A stretch of 16,409 bases of DNA, taken from Bacillota bacterium. GTDB taxonomy: Bacteria; Bacillota; Bacilli; Alicyclobacillales; SLC66. Shown one piece after another: positions 7,352 to 13,736 of this stretch. The stretch's first letter is position 1. Every line of letters begins with the position of its first letter. The stretch lies in assembly GCA_021846145.1 (NCBI GenBank), contig JAJZCJ010000043.1, positions 1 to 16,409 of the forward strand, read 5' to 3'. Both the position numbers and the translations under genes were made by a program. Below the pieces are notes generated by a model. The model was given only the letters and a program-made list of their open reading frames with translations. It was not told the origin of the DNA and searched no databases.

Positions 7352-8407
7352 TTATCGTTCCGCCAATGATTCACTTGAAAAATGATCAAAGCCCCTACGC
7401 TCCACAATATCGCGTGTGCCTTCACGAATCATATCCAACCCTGGATTCCCCTCTTCCACGCGCCCGATCAGCGTAACCTTTACCCCTACCGCTTCGAGAC
7501 GAGTGAGCAATTCTCCTGCACCACGCGACGTAACCGTCCCTACAAGTTGATAATCTTCACCGCCAAATAAAGCAAAATCCAGAGAATCTACCCCAATCAT
7601 GCGCGCATATCGCCGCAGTGCGGGAGTCGTCGGAATGCGCTGTGCTTCAATGATCATCCGCACCTGACTGGCAGTTGCAATTTCATTTAATTCAGAGGCC
7701 AGCCCATCGCTGATGTCATTGGTAGACGTACAATCCGCAATTTCTGCGAGCACTTCACCCGCCACGATCTGAGGTATGGGGCGTCGGTGCCGCATCGCCA
7801 ATTCCCATTCTTCCAGTGGCGACAAAATAACCGGCACTGGTAACTCTTTGTAATGCAGATAAGCCGCAGATCCTCCTAGATCACCGGTGACAAAAATTAA
7901 ATCCCCAGCTTTTGCCCCACTACGAAGCAACGGACGTTCTCCCACCAATTCACCAAAAACAGTGACAGAGATAGCAAATGTTAACGGAGACTTTACCACG
8001 TCTCCCCCGGCAATGCTCACTCCAAACTCGTCGCCCGCCTCTTTTAGACCCTGATAAATCCGTTCACAAGTTTCCACCTGCGTAGAACCCGACAAAAACA
8101 GCGTAATCAGGGCATGTAACGGCTTTGCGCCCATGGCAGCCACGTCACTCAACGAAGCACTGAGTGCCTTGTAACCCAAGGACACCTCATCAATTAAATC
8201 CGAACGAAAGTGTACGTTTTCTACCAATGCATCCGTTGTCGCCACAACAGGGCGATGATACTTCAAGACCGCCGCATCATCACCAATGCCCACCAACATG
8301 CTTTCATCATCGCGCGCCACAATTTTGCGCAAGCGCTCAATCAGTCCAAATTCCCCTAACTCACTTACTAACACCCAATACGCCCCCATTACCTGAAGTA
8401 CTTCCAT
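7352..8407 (-). CDS. thiL: Thiamine-monophosphate kinase ThiL
   Basis: ThiL phosphorylates thiamine monophosphate to thiamine pyrophosphate. The protein shows the PurM/AIR-synthase-like fold in order: LGEFGLIERL (17-26), GIGDDAAVL (40-48, Mg-ATP binding), TTDALVENVHF (57-67), SLSDVAAMGAKP, the GGD motif followed by ISVTVFGE, and NDISDGLASEL with FGGEDYQL in the C-terminal half. The length of up to 351 residues is near the family norm of about 325; the true start may be GTG or ATG a few codons inside (for example ATG 8389), since AGGAG is only one base from the ATG at 8407. It heads the minus-strand operon thiL-tsaE-tsaB-rimI-tsaD. Confidence 0.94.
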   Translation of the reverse strand: MEVLQVMGAYWVLVSELGEFGLIERLRKIVARDDESMLVGIGDDAAVLKYHRPVVATTDALVENVHFRSDLIDEVSLGYKALSASLSDVAAMGAKPLHALITLFLSGSTQVETCERIYQGLKEAGDEFGVSIAGGDVVKSPLTFAISVTVFGELVGERPLLRSGAKAGDLIFVTGDLGGSAAYLHYKELPVPVILSPLEEWELAMRHRRPIPQIVAGEVLAEIADCTSTNDISDGLASELNEIATASQVRMIIEAQRIPTTPALRRYARMIGVDSLDFALFGGEDYQLVGTVTSRGAGELLTRLEAVGVKVTLIGRVEEGNPGLDMIREGTRDIVERRGFDHFSSESLAER

Positions 8408-8433
8408 ACTCCTGCAATGATTAACATTTTAAG

Positions 8434-8487
8434 AAGTTTTAAAGTTTTACATTGTATGCTCTCTGTATTCACCGCTAAATTTGGAGG
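8434..8487. promoter_or_regulatory. Divergent thiL/cysH promoter region with an 8-bp tandem repeat
   Basis: On the minus strand TACAAT (8451-8456 as ATTGTA) is a five-of-six -10 for thiL, with the weak -35 candidate TTTAGC 17 bases upstream. Two exact tandem copies of AAGTTTTA occupy 8434-8441 and 8442-8449 and could be an operator. TTGGAGG at 8481-8487 is the cysH ribosome binding site, seven bases before the ATG. No SAM-box, T-box or other long leader fits in the 87-base gap. Confidence 0.4.
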
Positions 8488-8494
8488 CCAATGA

Positions 8495-9193
8495 ATGAAT
8501 AAACGCACCTTCACTTTACCTGAAATTGAACAACTTGTCGAAAGGTATGGACAGTCAACACCTGAAGTCATCCTGAGTAAAGCATATGAAGAACTTCCTT
8601 CGTTGACTTTCGCCTGTTCATTCGGGGCAGAGGACATGGTATTGATGGACATGATCATGAAAATCAATCCCAATGCTAACATCTTTTATATAGATACCGA
8701 TTTGCTATTTTCTGAAACCTATGCACTACGCGATCAGGTTTTAGCGCAGCGTGTGCCTCCTATGTTGACCCAAGTACGACCTGCCCTCAGCCTAGCTGAA
8801 CAAGCAACGCAATACAGTGATCGCCTATGGGAGACAGATCCCGATGCGTGTTGCAACATGCGCAAGGTAACCCCACTAACAAGTTATTTACAAGATTACG
8901 ATGGCTGGATTACAGGCATAAGAAGGGAACAGTCAATCACCAGAGCGAATGCCAACGTGTTCGAATGGGACAGTAAATTCACTATGCTCAAAGTCAATCC
9001 GTTGGTGACATGGACTACACAACAGGTTTGGGATTACATCCACGATCACCATGTTCCCTACAATCCGCTTCATGACAATGGATATCCGAGCATCGGGTGC
9101 CTTCACTGTACGCGTCCTGTACAAGCAGGTGAAGATCCGCGCAATGGCAGATGGGCCGGTTTAGGAAAAACAGAATGTGGCTTGCACCAATGA
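8495..9193 (+). CDS. cysH: Assimilatory adenylylsulfate (APS/PAPS) reductase CysH
   Basis: CysH reduces activated sulfate to sulfite in the cytoplasm with thioredoxin as donor. The 232-residue protein has the P-loop-like SFGAEDMV (42-49), the IDTDLLF motif (66-72), the Cys pair C119-C120 followed later by C202-x2-C205, and the C-terminal catalytic motif KTECGLH (C228). The four cysteines CC...CxxC bind a [4Fe-4S] cluster in the APS-reducing subtype. No cysC (APS kinase) is next to it, so APS rather than PAPS is the likely substrate. TTGGAGG upstream sets the ATG at 8495. Sat follows immediately, so the two genes form an operon. Confidence 0.93.
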   Translation: MNKRTFTLPEIEQLVERYGQSTPEVILSKAYEELPSLTFACSFGAEDMVLMDMIMKINPNANIFYIDTDLLFSETYALRDQVLAQRVPPMLTQVRPALSLAEQATQYSDRLWETDPDACCNMRKVTPLTSYLQDYDGWITGIRREQSITRANANVFEWDSKFTMLKVNPLVTWTTQQVWDYIHDHHVPYNPLHDNGYPSIGCLHCTRPVQAGEDPRNGRWAGLGKTECGLHQ

Positions 9194-9210
9194 AAAAGGA
9201 GAATCCCACA

Positions 9211-10377
9211 ATGACATCCTGCAATTTCCCAAACGACTATCCATTAGTAAATCGAGTGCTTACAGGCTCTCACCAAGAACGCTTCCGTAAAGACGCAAAA
9301 AAAATGCCAAAAATCACTCTGTCCAAAAGCTCACTCTCCGATCTGGAAATGTTAGCTACTGGCGTCTTCTCGCCACTGATTGGGTTTGTCGGACATGAAG
9401 ACTGGAAACATATTTTGACCACCATGCACCTAACCGATGGTTCACCGTGGCCGATCCCCATTACGCTGCCCGTGTCTGAAACGGTGGCCACGCAAATACA
9501 AGCTGGCTCGCCCGCTGCACTTGCTGGGTCAGATGGCATCATACACGGCATCATTGAAATCACGGAAATCTATCAACCTGACAAACACTGGGAAGCAGAA
9601 GCTGTTTATCGCACCACCGATTTAGAACATCCAGGCGTAAAAAAACTCTTTCATGGTGATCCACTCTATGTGGCAGGACCCGTGTGGTTGTTGAATCGTT
9701 TACAACCACAGGAATTTCCTCAGTATTATTTTGATCCTATCATCACGCGGGAAAAATTCGAACAACGAAATTGGAAAACGATTGTCGGATTTCAAACGCG
9801 AAACCCCATTCATCGCGCCCATGAATACATTCAAAAGTCGGCACTGGAAATTGTGGACGGGCTGTTCCTTAATCCGCTGGTGGGAGAAACTAAAGCAGAT
9901 GACATTCCTGCCACCGTACGCATGAAAAGTTATCAACAATTAATTGCGCACTATTTCCCTGAAAATCGCGTGTTGATGGGTGTATACCCTGCGGCCATGC
10001 GGTATGCTGGGCCACGCGAAGCCGTATTGCATGCCCTTGCGCGTAGAAATTACGGGTGTACGCATTTTGTGGTGGGCAGGGATCATGCCGGAGTGGGAAA
10101 TTATTACGGTTCATACGATGCACAAGCGATATTTAGCCATTTTCAGGTAGCTGAATTAGGAATCACACCGTTGTTTTATGAAAACAGTTTTTATTGTGAT
10201 AAATGTGATGGAATGGCTTCCGATAAAACATGCGCCCACGATCCGCAATATCGTTACATTCTCTCAGGCACGAAAGTACGGCAAATGCTACGCAGCGGAC
10301 AGCGTCCGTCGCCTAAATTCACAAGACCAGAAGTAGCTGATGTGTTAATGGCAGGATTAAAAAAGCCGTCCTCCTGA
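9211..10377 (+). CDS. sat: Sulfate adenylyltransferase (ATP sulfurylase) Sat
   Basis: Sat makes APS from sulfate and ATP, the substrate for CysH. The 388-residue protein has the two nucleotide motifs [10 protein letters not shown] (195-204) and GRDHAGVG (289-296), and SGTKVRQML (352-360). C329-x2-C332 and C341-x-H343 form a possible zinc site, as in some thermophile ATP sulfurylases. It is a stand-alone Sat without a fused APS kinase. I chose ATG 9211, where AAGGAG lies nine bases upstream; the frame is open back to 9151 inside cysH, and an ATG at 9190 overlaps the cysH stop (ATGA) without a ribosome binding site. The last codons lie within the terminator hairpin at 10363-10395. Confidence 0.96.
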   Translation: MTSCNFPNDYPLVNRVLTGSHQERFRKDAKKMPKITLSKSSLSDLEMLATGVFSPLIGFVGHEDWKHILTTMHLTDGSPWPIPITLPVSETVATQIQAGSPAALAGSDGIIHGIIEITEIYQPDKHWEAEAVYRTTDLEHPGVKKLFHGDPLYVAGPVWLLNRLQPQEFPQYYFDPIITREKFEQRNWKTIVGFQTRNPIHRAHEYIQKSALEIVDGLFLNPLVGETKADDIPATVRMKSYQQLIAHYFPENRVLMGVYPAAMRYAGPREAVLHALARRNYGCTHFVVGRDHAGVGNYYGSYDAQAIFSHFQVAELGITPLFYENSFYCDKCDGMASDKTCAHDPQYRYILSGTKVRQMLRSGQRPSPKFTRPEVADVLMAGLKKPSS

Positions 10378-10395
10378 TCATGCAAGAGACGGCTT
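10359..10395 (-). terminator. Intrinsic terminator for the cupredoxin gene, shared by convergent sat
   Basis: AAGCCGTC (10363-10370) pairs perfectly with GACGGCTT (10388-10395) across a 17-base loop. Read on the minus strand the stem is followed by six T (10359-10364 as A), so it is a good Rho-independent terminator for the cupredoxin gene ending at 10421. On the plus strand the following sequence is CTTCTTCATG, a weak tail. The left arm lies inside the final codons of sat. Confidence 0.75.
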
Positions 10396-10420
10396 CTTCA
10401 TGTGTTATTGCGAAAATGAA

Positions 10421-11026
10421 TTACTGTTGATACGATTTCAAATTGTAAACGGTGAAAGTACCGTACATCCACCCCTTACCAGTTGCTGGGGACATGGCAC
10501 CGCTCCAACCACTTGAACCAGATCCACAAGCTACCATGCACTGCCAGTTGTAAGTACCTGCTTTACCCGTATTGAAATATGCCGTAACCGTCGCATATGG
10601 CTTATTAGCAGGTTTCGCAGGAATAGGAATGTTAAGATTCAATGAAGGAATAGTAAGCGTATGTGCTACGCTGTTTTTACCAAGTGCCGTAACTTTTTTG
10701 CCATTAGCAATTTCGTATCCACCAACGGTGCCTTTTACTTGATAGTCGGTTCCCATCACAGGTCCTGGACCATCATCATAGCTGTTGATGATCAATTCCA
10801 CACGAGAATTCGCTGGTGCCGAGAAATAGGCAGGGGTAAAATTCGGATAACCGTTTGGCGCATTGTTTTGTGGACCATGATACAGAGTAAGTAAAAGTAC
10901 AGTTGGGTATTTCACGCCAAGCGCCGATACATGCTTGGACACAGTTTGGGCATTCACACCCATCCCCATCATGCCAACAAACATGCTTGAGGCTACTACA
11001 GAAAGTGCTAATTTATTAAACTTCAA
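10421..11026 (-). CDS. Secreted cupredoxin (COX2-like) with an altered copper site
   Basis: The 201-residue protein starts with a Sec signal peptide (K2, K5, hydrophobic 6-23, probable cleavage after VNA, residue 26), so it is exported. The segment AHTLTIPSLNLNIPIP (121-136) resembles the HSFTIPSLxxxxDAIPG strand of cytochrome oxidase subunit II, giving H122 as one copper ligand. C163 and C167 form the C-x3-C of a CuA loop, and the end MYGTFTV (187-193) matches the methionine-ligand strand. Between C167 and M187 the usual histidine is absent and the loop is longer, with an extra M178. It could be a blue-copper electron carrier, a copper-binding protein or a non-canonical CuA domain. Start is TTG 11026 behind AGGGGG. 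It is the last gene before the terminator at 10359-10395. Confidence 0.75.
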   Translation of the reverse strand: MKFNKLALSVVASSMFVGMMGMGVNAQTVSKHVSALGVKYPTVLLLTLYHGPQNNAPNGYPNFTPAYFSAPANSRVELIINSYDDGPGPVMGTDYQVKGTVGGYEIANGKKVTALGKNSVAHTLTIPSLNLNIPIPAKPANKPYATVTAYFNTGKAGTYNWQCMVACGSGSSGWSGAMSPATGKGWMYGTFTVYNLKSYQQ

Positions 11027-11070
11027 AACATAATCCCCCTTTGTCTATCATCCGATCTGACTCATGTTAC

Positions 11071-11100
11071 AATTATCATTATTTCATCATTATGAGAATT
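11071..11100 (-). promoter_or_regulatory. Fur-like inverted repeat upstream of the cupredoxin gene
   Basis: AATTATCATTAT (11071-11082) and ATTATGAGAATT (11089-11100) form a 12-bp inverted repeat with ten matches around a six-base centre. The half-sites contain ATTATCA/ATTATGA, close to the TGATAAT unit of Fur-family boxes. On the minus strand GATAAT within the repeat is a five-of-six -10 candidate about 45 bases before the TTG start, so a bound repressor would cover it. No convincing -35 was found. Identity of the regulator is inference. Confidence 0.4.
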
Positions 11101-11135
11101 AACTCAGACCCCTTAGGATGATAATAGGTTAGTAG

Positions 11136-11170
11136 ATTTGAACTATTTTATGCCAATCCATTTGAACTAT
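11136..11170. repeat. 11-bp direct repeat ATTTGAACTAT, two copies
   Basis: ATTTGAACTAT occurs exactly at 11136-11146 and 11160-11170, start to start 24 bases, in the 149-base gap between the anti-sigma-like gene and the cupredoxin gene. It reads ATAGTTCAAAT on the strand of both genes. It may be a regulator binding site for the cupredoxin promoter; no matching family was recognised. Confidence 0.5.
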
Positions 11171-11175
11171 ACAAA

Positions 11176-12240
11176 TTACGCGCCGATATCCGAACGTCTA
11201 ACCACTAGCAAGGTAATTGGCAATTTGGTCATATCCACCCCAGGAACGCCAACAATTTCAAACCTCACCTGCCCCGATTGTCCTGGCGCAATTGTCAGAT
11301 AGGATTTGCCAATCGGCACTACATCATCAAAATACCTGTACGTAGAGGAGCTGAGCAGCGAAGCAGTGGCGTTCGTTTTAAAAAACAGCATCCCCAACAG
11401 TGATGAATACGGAAGCGGTGTGCTTCCCTGATTTTGAATTGTCGCCTGAATGCGCAACAATTGAATCCCAGGTTTGACCTCTTTGTAAACCACCATGCGA
11501 TCTTTTTTCAATTCAACAGGCAAGGGATGAATCACAAAATTGGGTGCGCCCGTCACCGTTTGATCTGTTAACCAAACAATATGCACATAACGATTATGAA
11601 GCGTCGTATAAGGTGGTGCGGGGTTCGGAGAAAACGACCACGTCACAGCGTGATGGGGAGGAATCACCTGTTTGGGTCCATTGACAAAGTACTCCCAGTC
11701 ATTTTCTCTGCTAGGTGTCAATTGACCAGGCCGGTTAAGCAAAAACAGCATGCCTCGCAAATCATTTCCCTGCATCGCAGTATCACTTGAATTATACAAT
11801 TGACAGCGCACCGTAAAACGTTGCGTAGACAGCGAACTATGGCGATCTGGCACTAGCTGAATGTTTTGTGTGGTTATCGCAGCAAAGCTCCCGAATACTA
11901 CTTCTGAAGGAGTCATCGTTGTGTTGGACGCAGCATTGAAAGTGATCGGTTGAGTAGGCTTAAATGGACTGTTCAACGCAGGTGACTTTATCAAAGTTGT
12001 ACCAGCATAGGCCATCACCATCACCAGTAAAACAGCCGCCACACTTTGCCACAAGGGAGCTAACCACACCCGTCTTTTCAGTGTGGAATGGCGATGCCTA
12101 CCTTTGCCTCGCAGATGGTGATTTGAAATAGTTTCCAATACTTTCGTTTGGAATGTGGGTGAAACCGACATTGATTCTAATCGCTCTTTCATGACTCGTT
12201 GCAATTCCTCTTCAAATTCGCGATCATCCTCTGGCGTCAT
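11176..12240 (-). CDS. Membrane-bound anti-sigma-factor-like protein with duplicated extracytoplasmic domain
   Basis: The residue numbers here count from the GTG at 12249; I prefer the ATG at 12240, three codons inside, because GGGAG lies eight bases upstream. The N-terminal 60 residues are acidic then basic and lie in the cytoplasm. One membrane helix covers about 63-86. The rest is extracytoplasmic and contains two related copies of about 65 residues (144-206 and 264-331), each with a [L]xGMLF motif (165-169 and 285-289), a YF pair and a closing PP/APG segment. The zinc HxxxCxxC motif of ZAS anti-sigma factors is absent. Overlap with the ECF sigma gene makes an anti-sigma role likely but unproven. 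The stimulus sensed outside the cell is unknown. Confidence 0.7.
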   Translation of the reverse strand: MTPEDDREFEEELQRVMKERLESMSVSPTFQTKVLETISNHHLRGKGRHRHSTLKRRVWLAPLWQSVAAVLLVMVMAYAGTTLIKSPALNSPFKPTQPITFNAASNTTMTPSEVVFGSFAAITTQNIQLVPDRHSSLSTQRFTVRCQLYNSSDTAMQGNDLRGMLFLLNRPGQLTPSRENDWEYFVNGPKQVIPPHHAVTWSFSPNPAPPYTTLHNRYVHIVWLTDQTVTGAPNFVIHPLPVELKKDRMVVYKEVKPGIQLLRIQATIQNQGSTPLPYSSLLGMLFFKTNATASLLSSSTYRYFDDVVPIGKSYLTIAPGQSGQVRFEIVGVPGVDMTKLPITLLVVRRSDIGA

Positions 12241-12757
12241 GTTCCCCACTCCCTTTCCATGCTTTTTTTAGCAATTCACGTCCACGAAACATTCTCGTTT
12301 TTACTGCCGACTGATTCAGATCCAAAATCTGCGAAATTTCTTCTATCGTCATCTCTTTTGCATAATATAGCCAGATTACCTCGCGATACAACTCAGGTAG
12401 ATCAGTAACGGCCTTCCACAGATACTCATCACGTACGTGGCTAATGACTGTTTGCTCCACAGAATATTCACTGTCCCATTGCGAGACATCTTCTATAGGT
12501 ATCGTCTTGTGCGCGAAAGAGCGCAAAAAATCTTTTGCGCGATTGACAGCGATGCGCATAATCCATGTTCTATAACTACTCTCTTGACGAAATGAACCTA
12601 AATGATCGTATACTTTCACAAACACATCCTGCGCCAAATCTTCTGCGATATGACGGTCTTTTACATACCCTAACAAGACATGAAACACGTCACGATGGTA
12701 CGCTTCCATCAATTCCCGCAGCAATTCGGTGCGATTGTCCCCTTTTGCCGATGCCAA
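12224..12757 (-). CDS. ECF-family RNA polymerase sigma factor
   Basis: The 177-residue protein has region 2 (about 14-81) with DRHIAEDLAQDVFVKVY and FRQESSYRTWIMRIAVNRAKDFLR, and region 4 (about 113-165) with the helix-turn-helix EEISQILDLNQSAVKTRMFRGRELL. There is no region 1 or region 3, as expected for extracytoplasmic-function sigma factors. The start is TTG 12757 behind GAGGTG; no ATG is available nearby. The stop overlaps the start of the membrane anti-sigma-like gene, the usual sigma/anti-sigma arrangement. An ECF-type promoter lies upstream at 12785-12811, so the factor is probably autoregulated. Targets are unknown. Confidence 0.93.
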   Translation of the reverse strand: MASAKGDNRTELLRELMEAYHRDVFHVLLGYVKDRHIAEDLAQDVFVKVYDHLGSFRQESSYRTWIMRIAVNRAKDFLRSFAHKTIPIEDVSQWDSEYSVEQTVISHVRDEYLWKAVTDLPELYREVIWLYYAKEMTIEEISQILDLNQSAVKTRMFRGRELLKKAWKGSGEHDARG

Positions 12758-12784
12758 ACACCCACCTCATTGCATCTCTATTTA

Positions 12785-12811
12785 GACGGTATGACCCACG
12801 ATTAGGTTACA
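12785..12811 (-). promoter_or_regulatory. ECF-type promoter for the sigma factor operon
   Basis: Read on the minus strand, TGTAAC (12806-12811) is followed after 17 bases by CGTC (12785-12788). B. subtilis ECF promoters such as those of SigM and SigX have TGAAAC, 16-17 bases, CGTC. One base differs in the -35. It lies about 28 bases before the TTG start at 12757, so it is correctly placed for autoregulation. Confidence 0.6.
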
Positions 12812-12839
12812 CTATACTCGTTACTATTCGCCAAACCTG

Positions 12840-12848
12840 TGTTAAAAT
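12840..12848 (+). promoter_or_regulatory. Extended -10 promoter for the DUF1450 gene
   Basis: TGTTAAAAT reads as the extended -10 TGn followed by TAAAAT (five of six to TATAAT). It lies 29 bases before the GTG start chosen at 12878 and would make the in-frame GTG at 12839 part of the promoter, not a start. Confidence 0.5.
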
Positions 12849-12877
12849 TAAACAAACTTGTAGAGGTGAAGTGTACT

Positions 12878-13111
12878 GTGGAAATCCAAGACATCGAATA
12901 TTGCTTCATCAATATGGAACAGGGCGTTCTCGAAGTGATCACTGAATTGCGAACGCTTTATCCACAAGCGAAGATACAATCTTGGGGTTGTCTCGGGCAT
13001 TGCCACGAATGTTTTCGCGCGCCCTTTGTCTACATCAACGAACAACTCATTTTAGAAGCGCCTACCACCGCAGAACTCATCCAACTTGTGCAAAAAACCG
13101 CTGCAGAATAA
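12878..13111 (+). CDS. DUF1450 (YuzB-like) small cysteine-rich protein
   Basis: A 77-residue protein resembling B. subtilis YuzB: an N-terminal IEYCFINM, then WGCLGHCHECF with C-x3-C-x2-C, then a short strand/helix tail. The four cysteines and small size suggest a thioredoxin-like or ferredoxin-like redox or metal-binding protein; the function of the family is not known. I place the start at GTG 12878 because GAGGTG lies nine bases upstream and the length then matches the family. An upstream in-frame GTG at 12839 overlaps the probable -10. The gene is divergent from the ECF sigma operon and ends in the hairpin at 13098-13125. A perfect isolated DnaA box (12958-12966) lies within the coding sequence and is probably chance. 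Confidence 0.85.
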   Translation: MEIQDIEYCFINMEQGVLEVITELRTLYPQAKIQSWGCLGHCHECFRAPFVYINEQLILEAPTTAELIQLVQKTAAE

Positions 13112-13125
13112 TTCTTCTACAGCGG
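13092..13125 (-). terminator. Terminator for the DUF2922 operon, overlapping the DUF1450 stop
   Basis: CCGCTGCAGAA (13098-13108) pairs with TTCTACAGCGG (13115-13125) with one mismatch around a six-base loop. On the minus strand it is followed by six T (13092-13097 as A), so it terminates the DUF1659-DUF2922 transcript. On the plus strand the tail is CCCCTTGTG, which is weak. It includes the last codons of the DUF1450 gene. Confidence 0.75.
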
Positions 13126-13148
13126 CCCCTTGTGTAGCAATGATTGCC

Positions 13149-13367
13149 CTAACTTAGCGCAATGGCAGAAGTATCAGACGTGTTGAGCGTGGCCGACACT
13201 TTCTTGACGATGCGACCAGTCGCATAGGCAAAAACATCTGCGGCAACAATGGCATCCATCGCCTGATTGACAACTTGTGCATCAATGGGCGTTTTGGGAC
13301 TGGGTATCTGCAAACGAACCGTTTTGTTTAACGAAGTTAGAAACGACAATGTGATTGATTCTTTCAT
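13149..13367 (-). CDS. DUF2922 family protein
   Basis: A 72-residue protein starting MKESITLSFLTSLNKTVRLQ, with the family pattern of a short beta-rich N-terminus (KTVRLQIPSPKTPIDAQVV) followed by a helix, AMDAIVAADVF, and a VKKVSATL end. The N-terminal half resembles DUF2922 proteins of Firmicutes, usually found beside DUF1659. Function is unknown. AGGGGAG lies six bases before the ATG. The gene follows the DUF1659 gene by 24 bases, so the two are co-transcribed. Confidence 0.8.
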   Translation of the reverse strand: MKESITLSFLTSLNKTVRLQIPSPKTPIDAQVVNQAMDAIVAADVFAYATGRIVKKVSATLNTSDTSAIALS

Positions 13368-13391
13368 GACAGTCTCCCCTTTCTACCTGTA

Positions 13392-13634
13392 TCAGGAAAT
13401 GGCGCTTGTACTAGAAGTCGCTGGTACAATCTCGACCGTGTCCACGTAACCAGTTGCATACACCTGTGATTGAAACAGTGGTGTAAGTGCACTCAACACT
13501 TGCGCCATCTGCGTCTCACTTGCAACAGGATCAACACTTGGAAAAAGGTGATTTTGCAACTTCGGCTGTCCATTTGCACTGACACCCACCTGCAGTTGAA
13601 TCATCAACTGACGATTTGCAATGTTTGTCGCCAT
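13392..13634 (-). CDS. DUF1659 family protein
   Basis: An 80-residue protein (start ATG 13634) with the family pattern QLMIQLQVGVSANGQPKLQNHLF followed by VDPVASETQMAQVLSALTPLFQSQVYATGYVDTVEIVP. DUF1659 genes commonly pair with DUF2922 in Firmicutes; the function is unknown. AGGGGG lies eight bases before ATG 13634, better placed than for the ATG two codons upstream. The ribosome binding site lies in a leader that can fold (see 13642-13730). Confidence 0.82.
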   Translation of the reverse strand: MATNIANRQLMIQLQVGVSANGQPKLQNHLFPSVDPVASETQMAQVLSALTPLFQSQVYATGYVDTVEIVPATSSTSAIS

Positions 13635-13641
13635 GATCATT

Positions 13642-13730
13642 TCCCCCTTTACCTGGTGAAGTCATTTTGCCTGGGCCCAAGGCTTTGCTTCACACACCAG
13701 ATAAAGTGCAGCAGATGTCCATTTGGGGGA
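13642..13730 (-). other. Structured intergenic leader upstream of the DUF1659 gene
   Basis: The 102-base gap between the amidohydrolase-like gene and DUF1659 holds three nested complementary pairs on the minus strand: outer TCCCCC (13725-13730) with the ribosome binding site GGGGGA (13642-13647), middle CTGGT-bulge-GAAG (13688-13700) with CTTCACCAG (13653-13661), and a small inner hairpin GCCT/AGGC (13669-13683). No T-run follows, so it is not a classical terminator. It could hide the ribosome binding site, or be an mRNA processing or stability element. Pairing is from reading only, not an energy calculation. Confidence 0.35.
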
Positions 13731-13736
13731 CGATTA

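Noticed and set aside
12958..12966. Perfect DnaA box inside the DUF1450 gene
   Set aside because: Single isolated site in coding sequence; about this many are expected by chance or codon use, unlike the cluster at 4488-4537.
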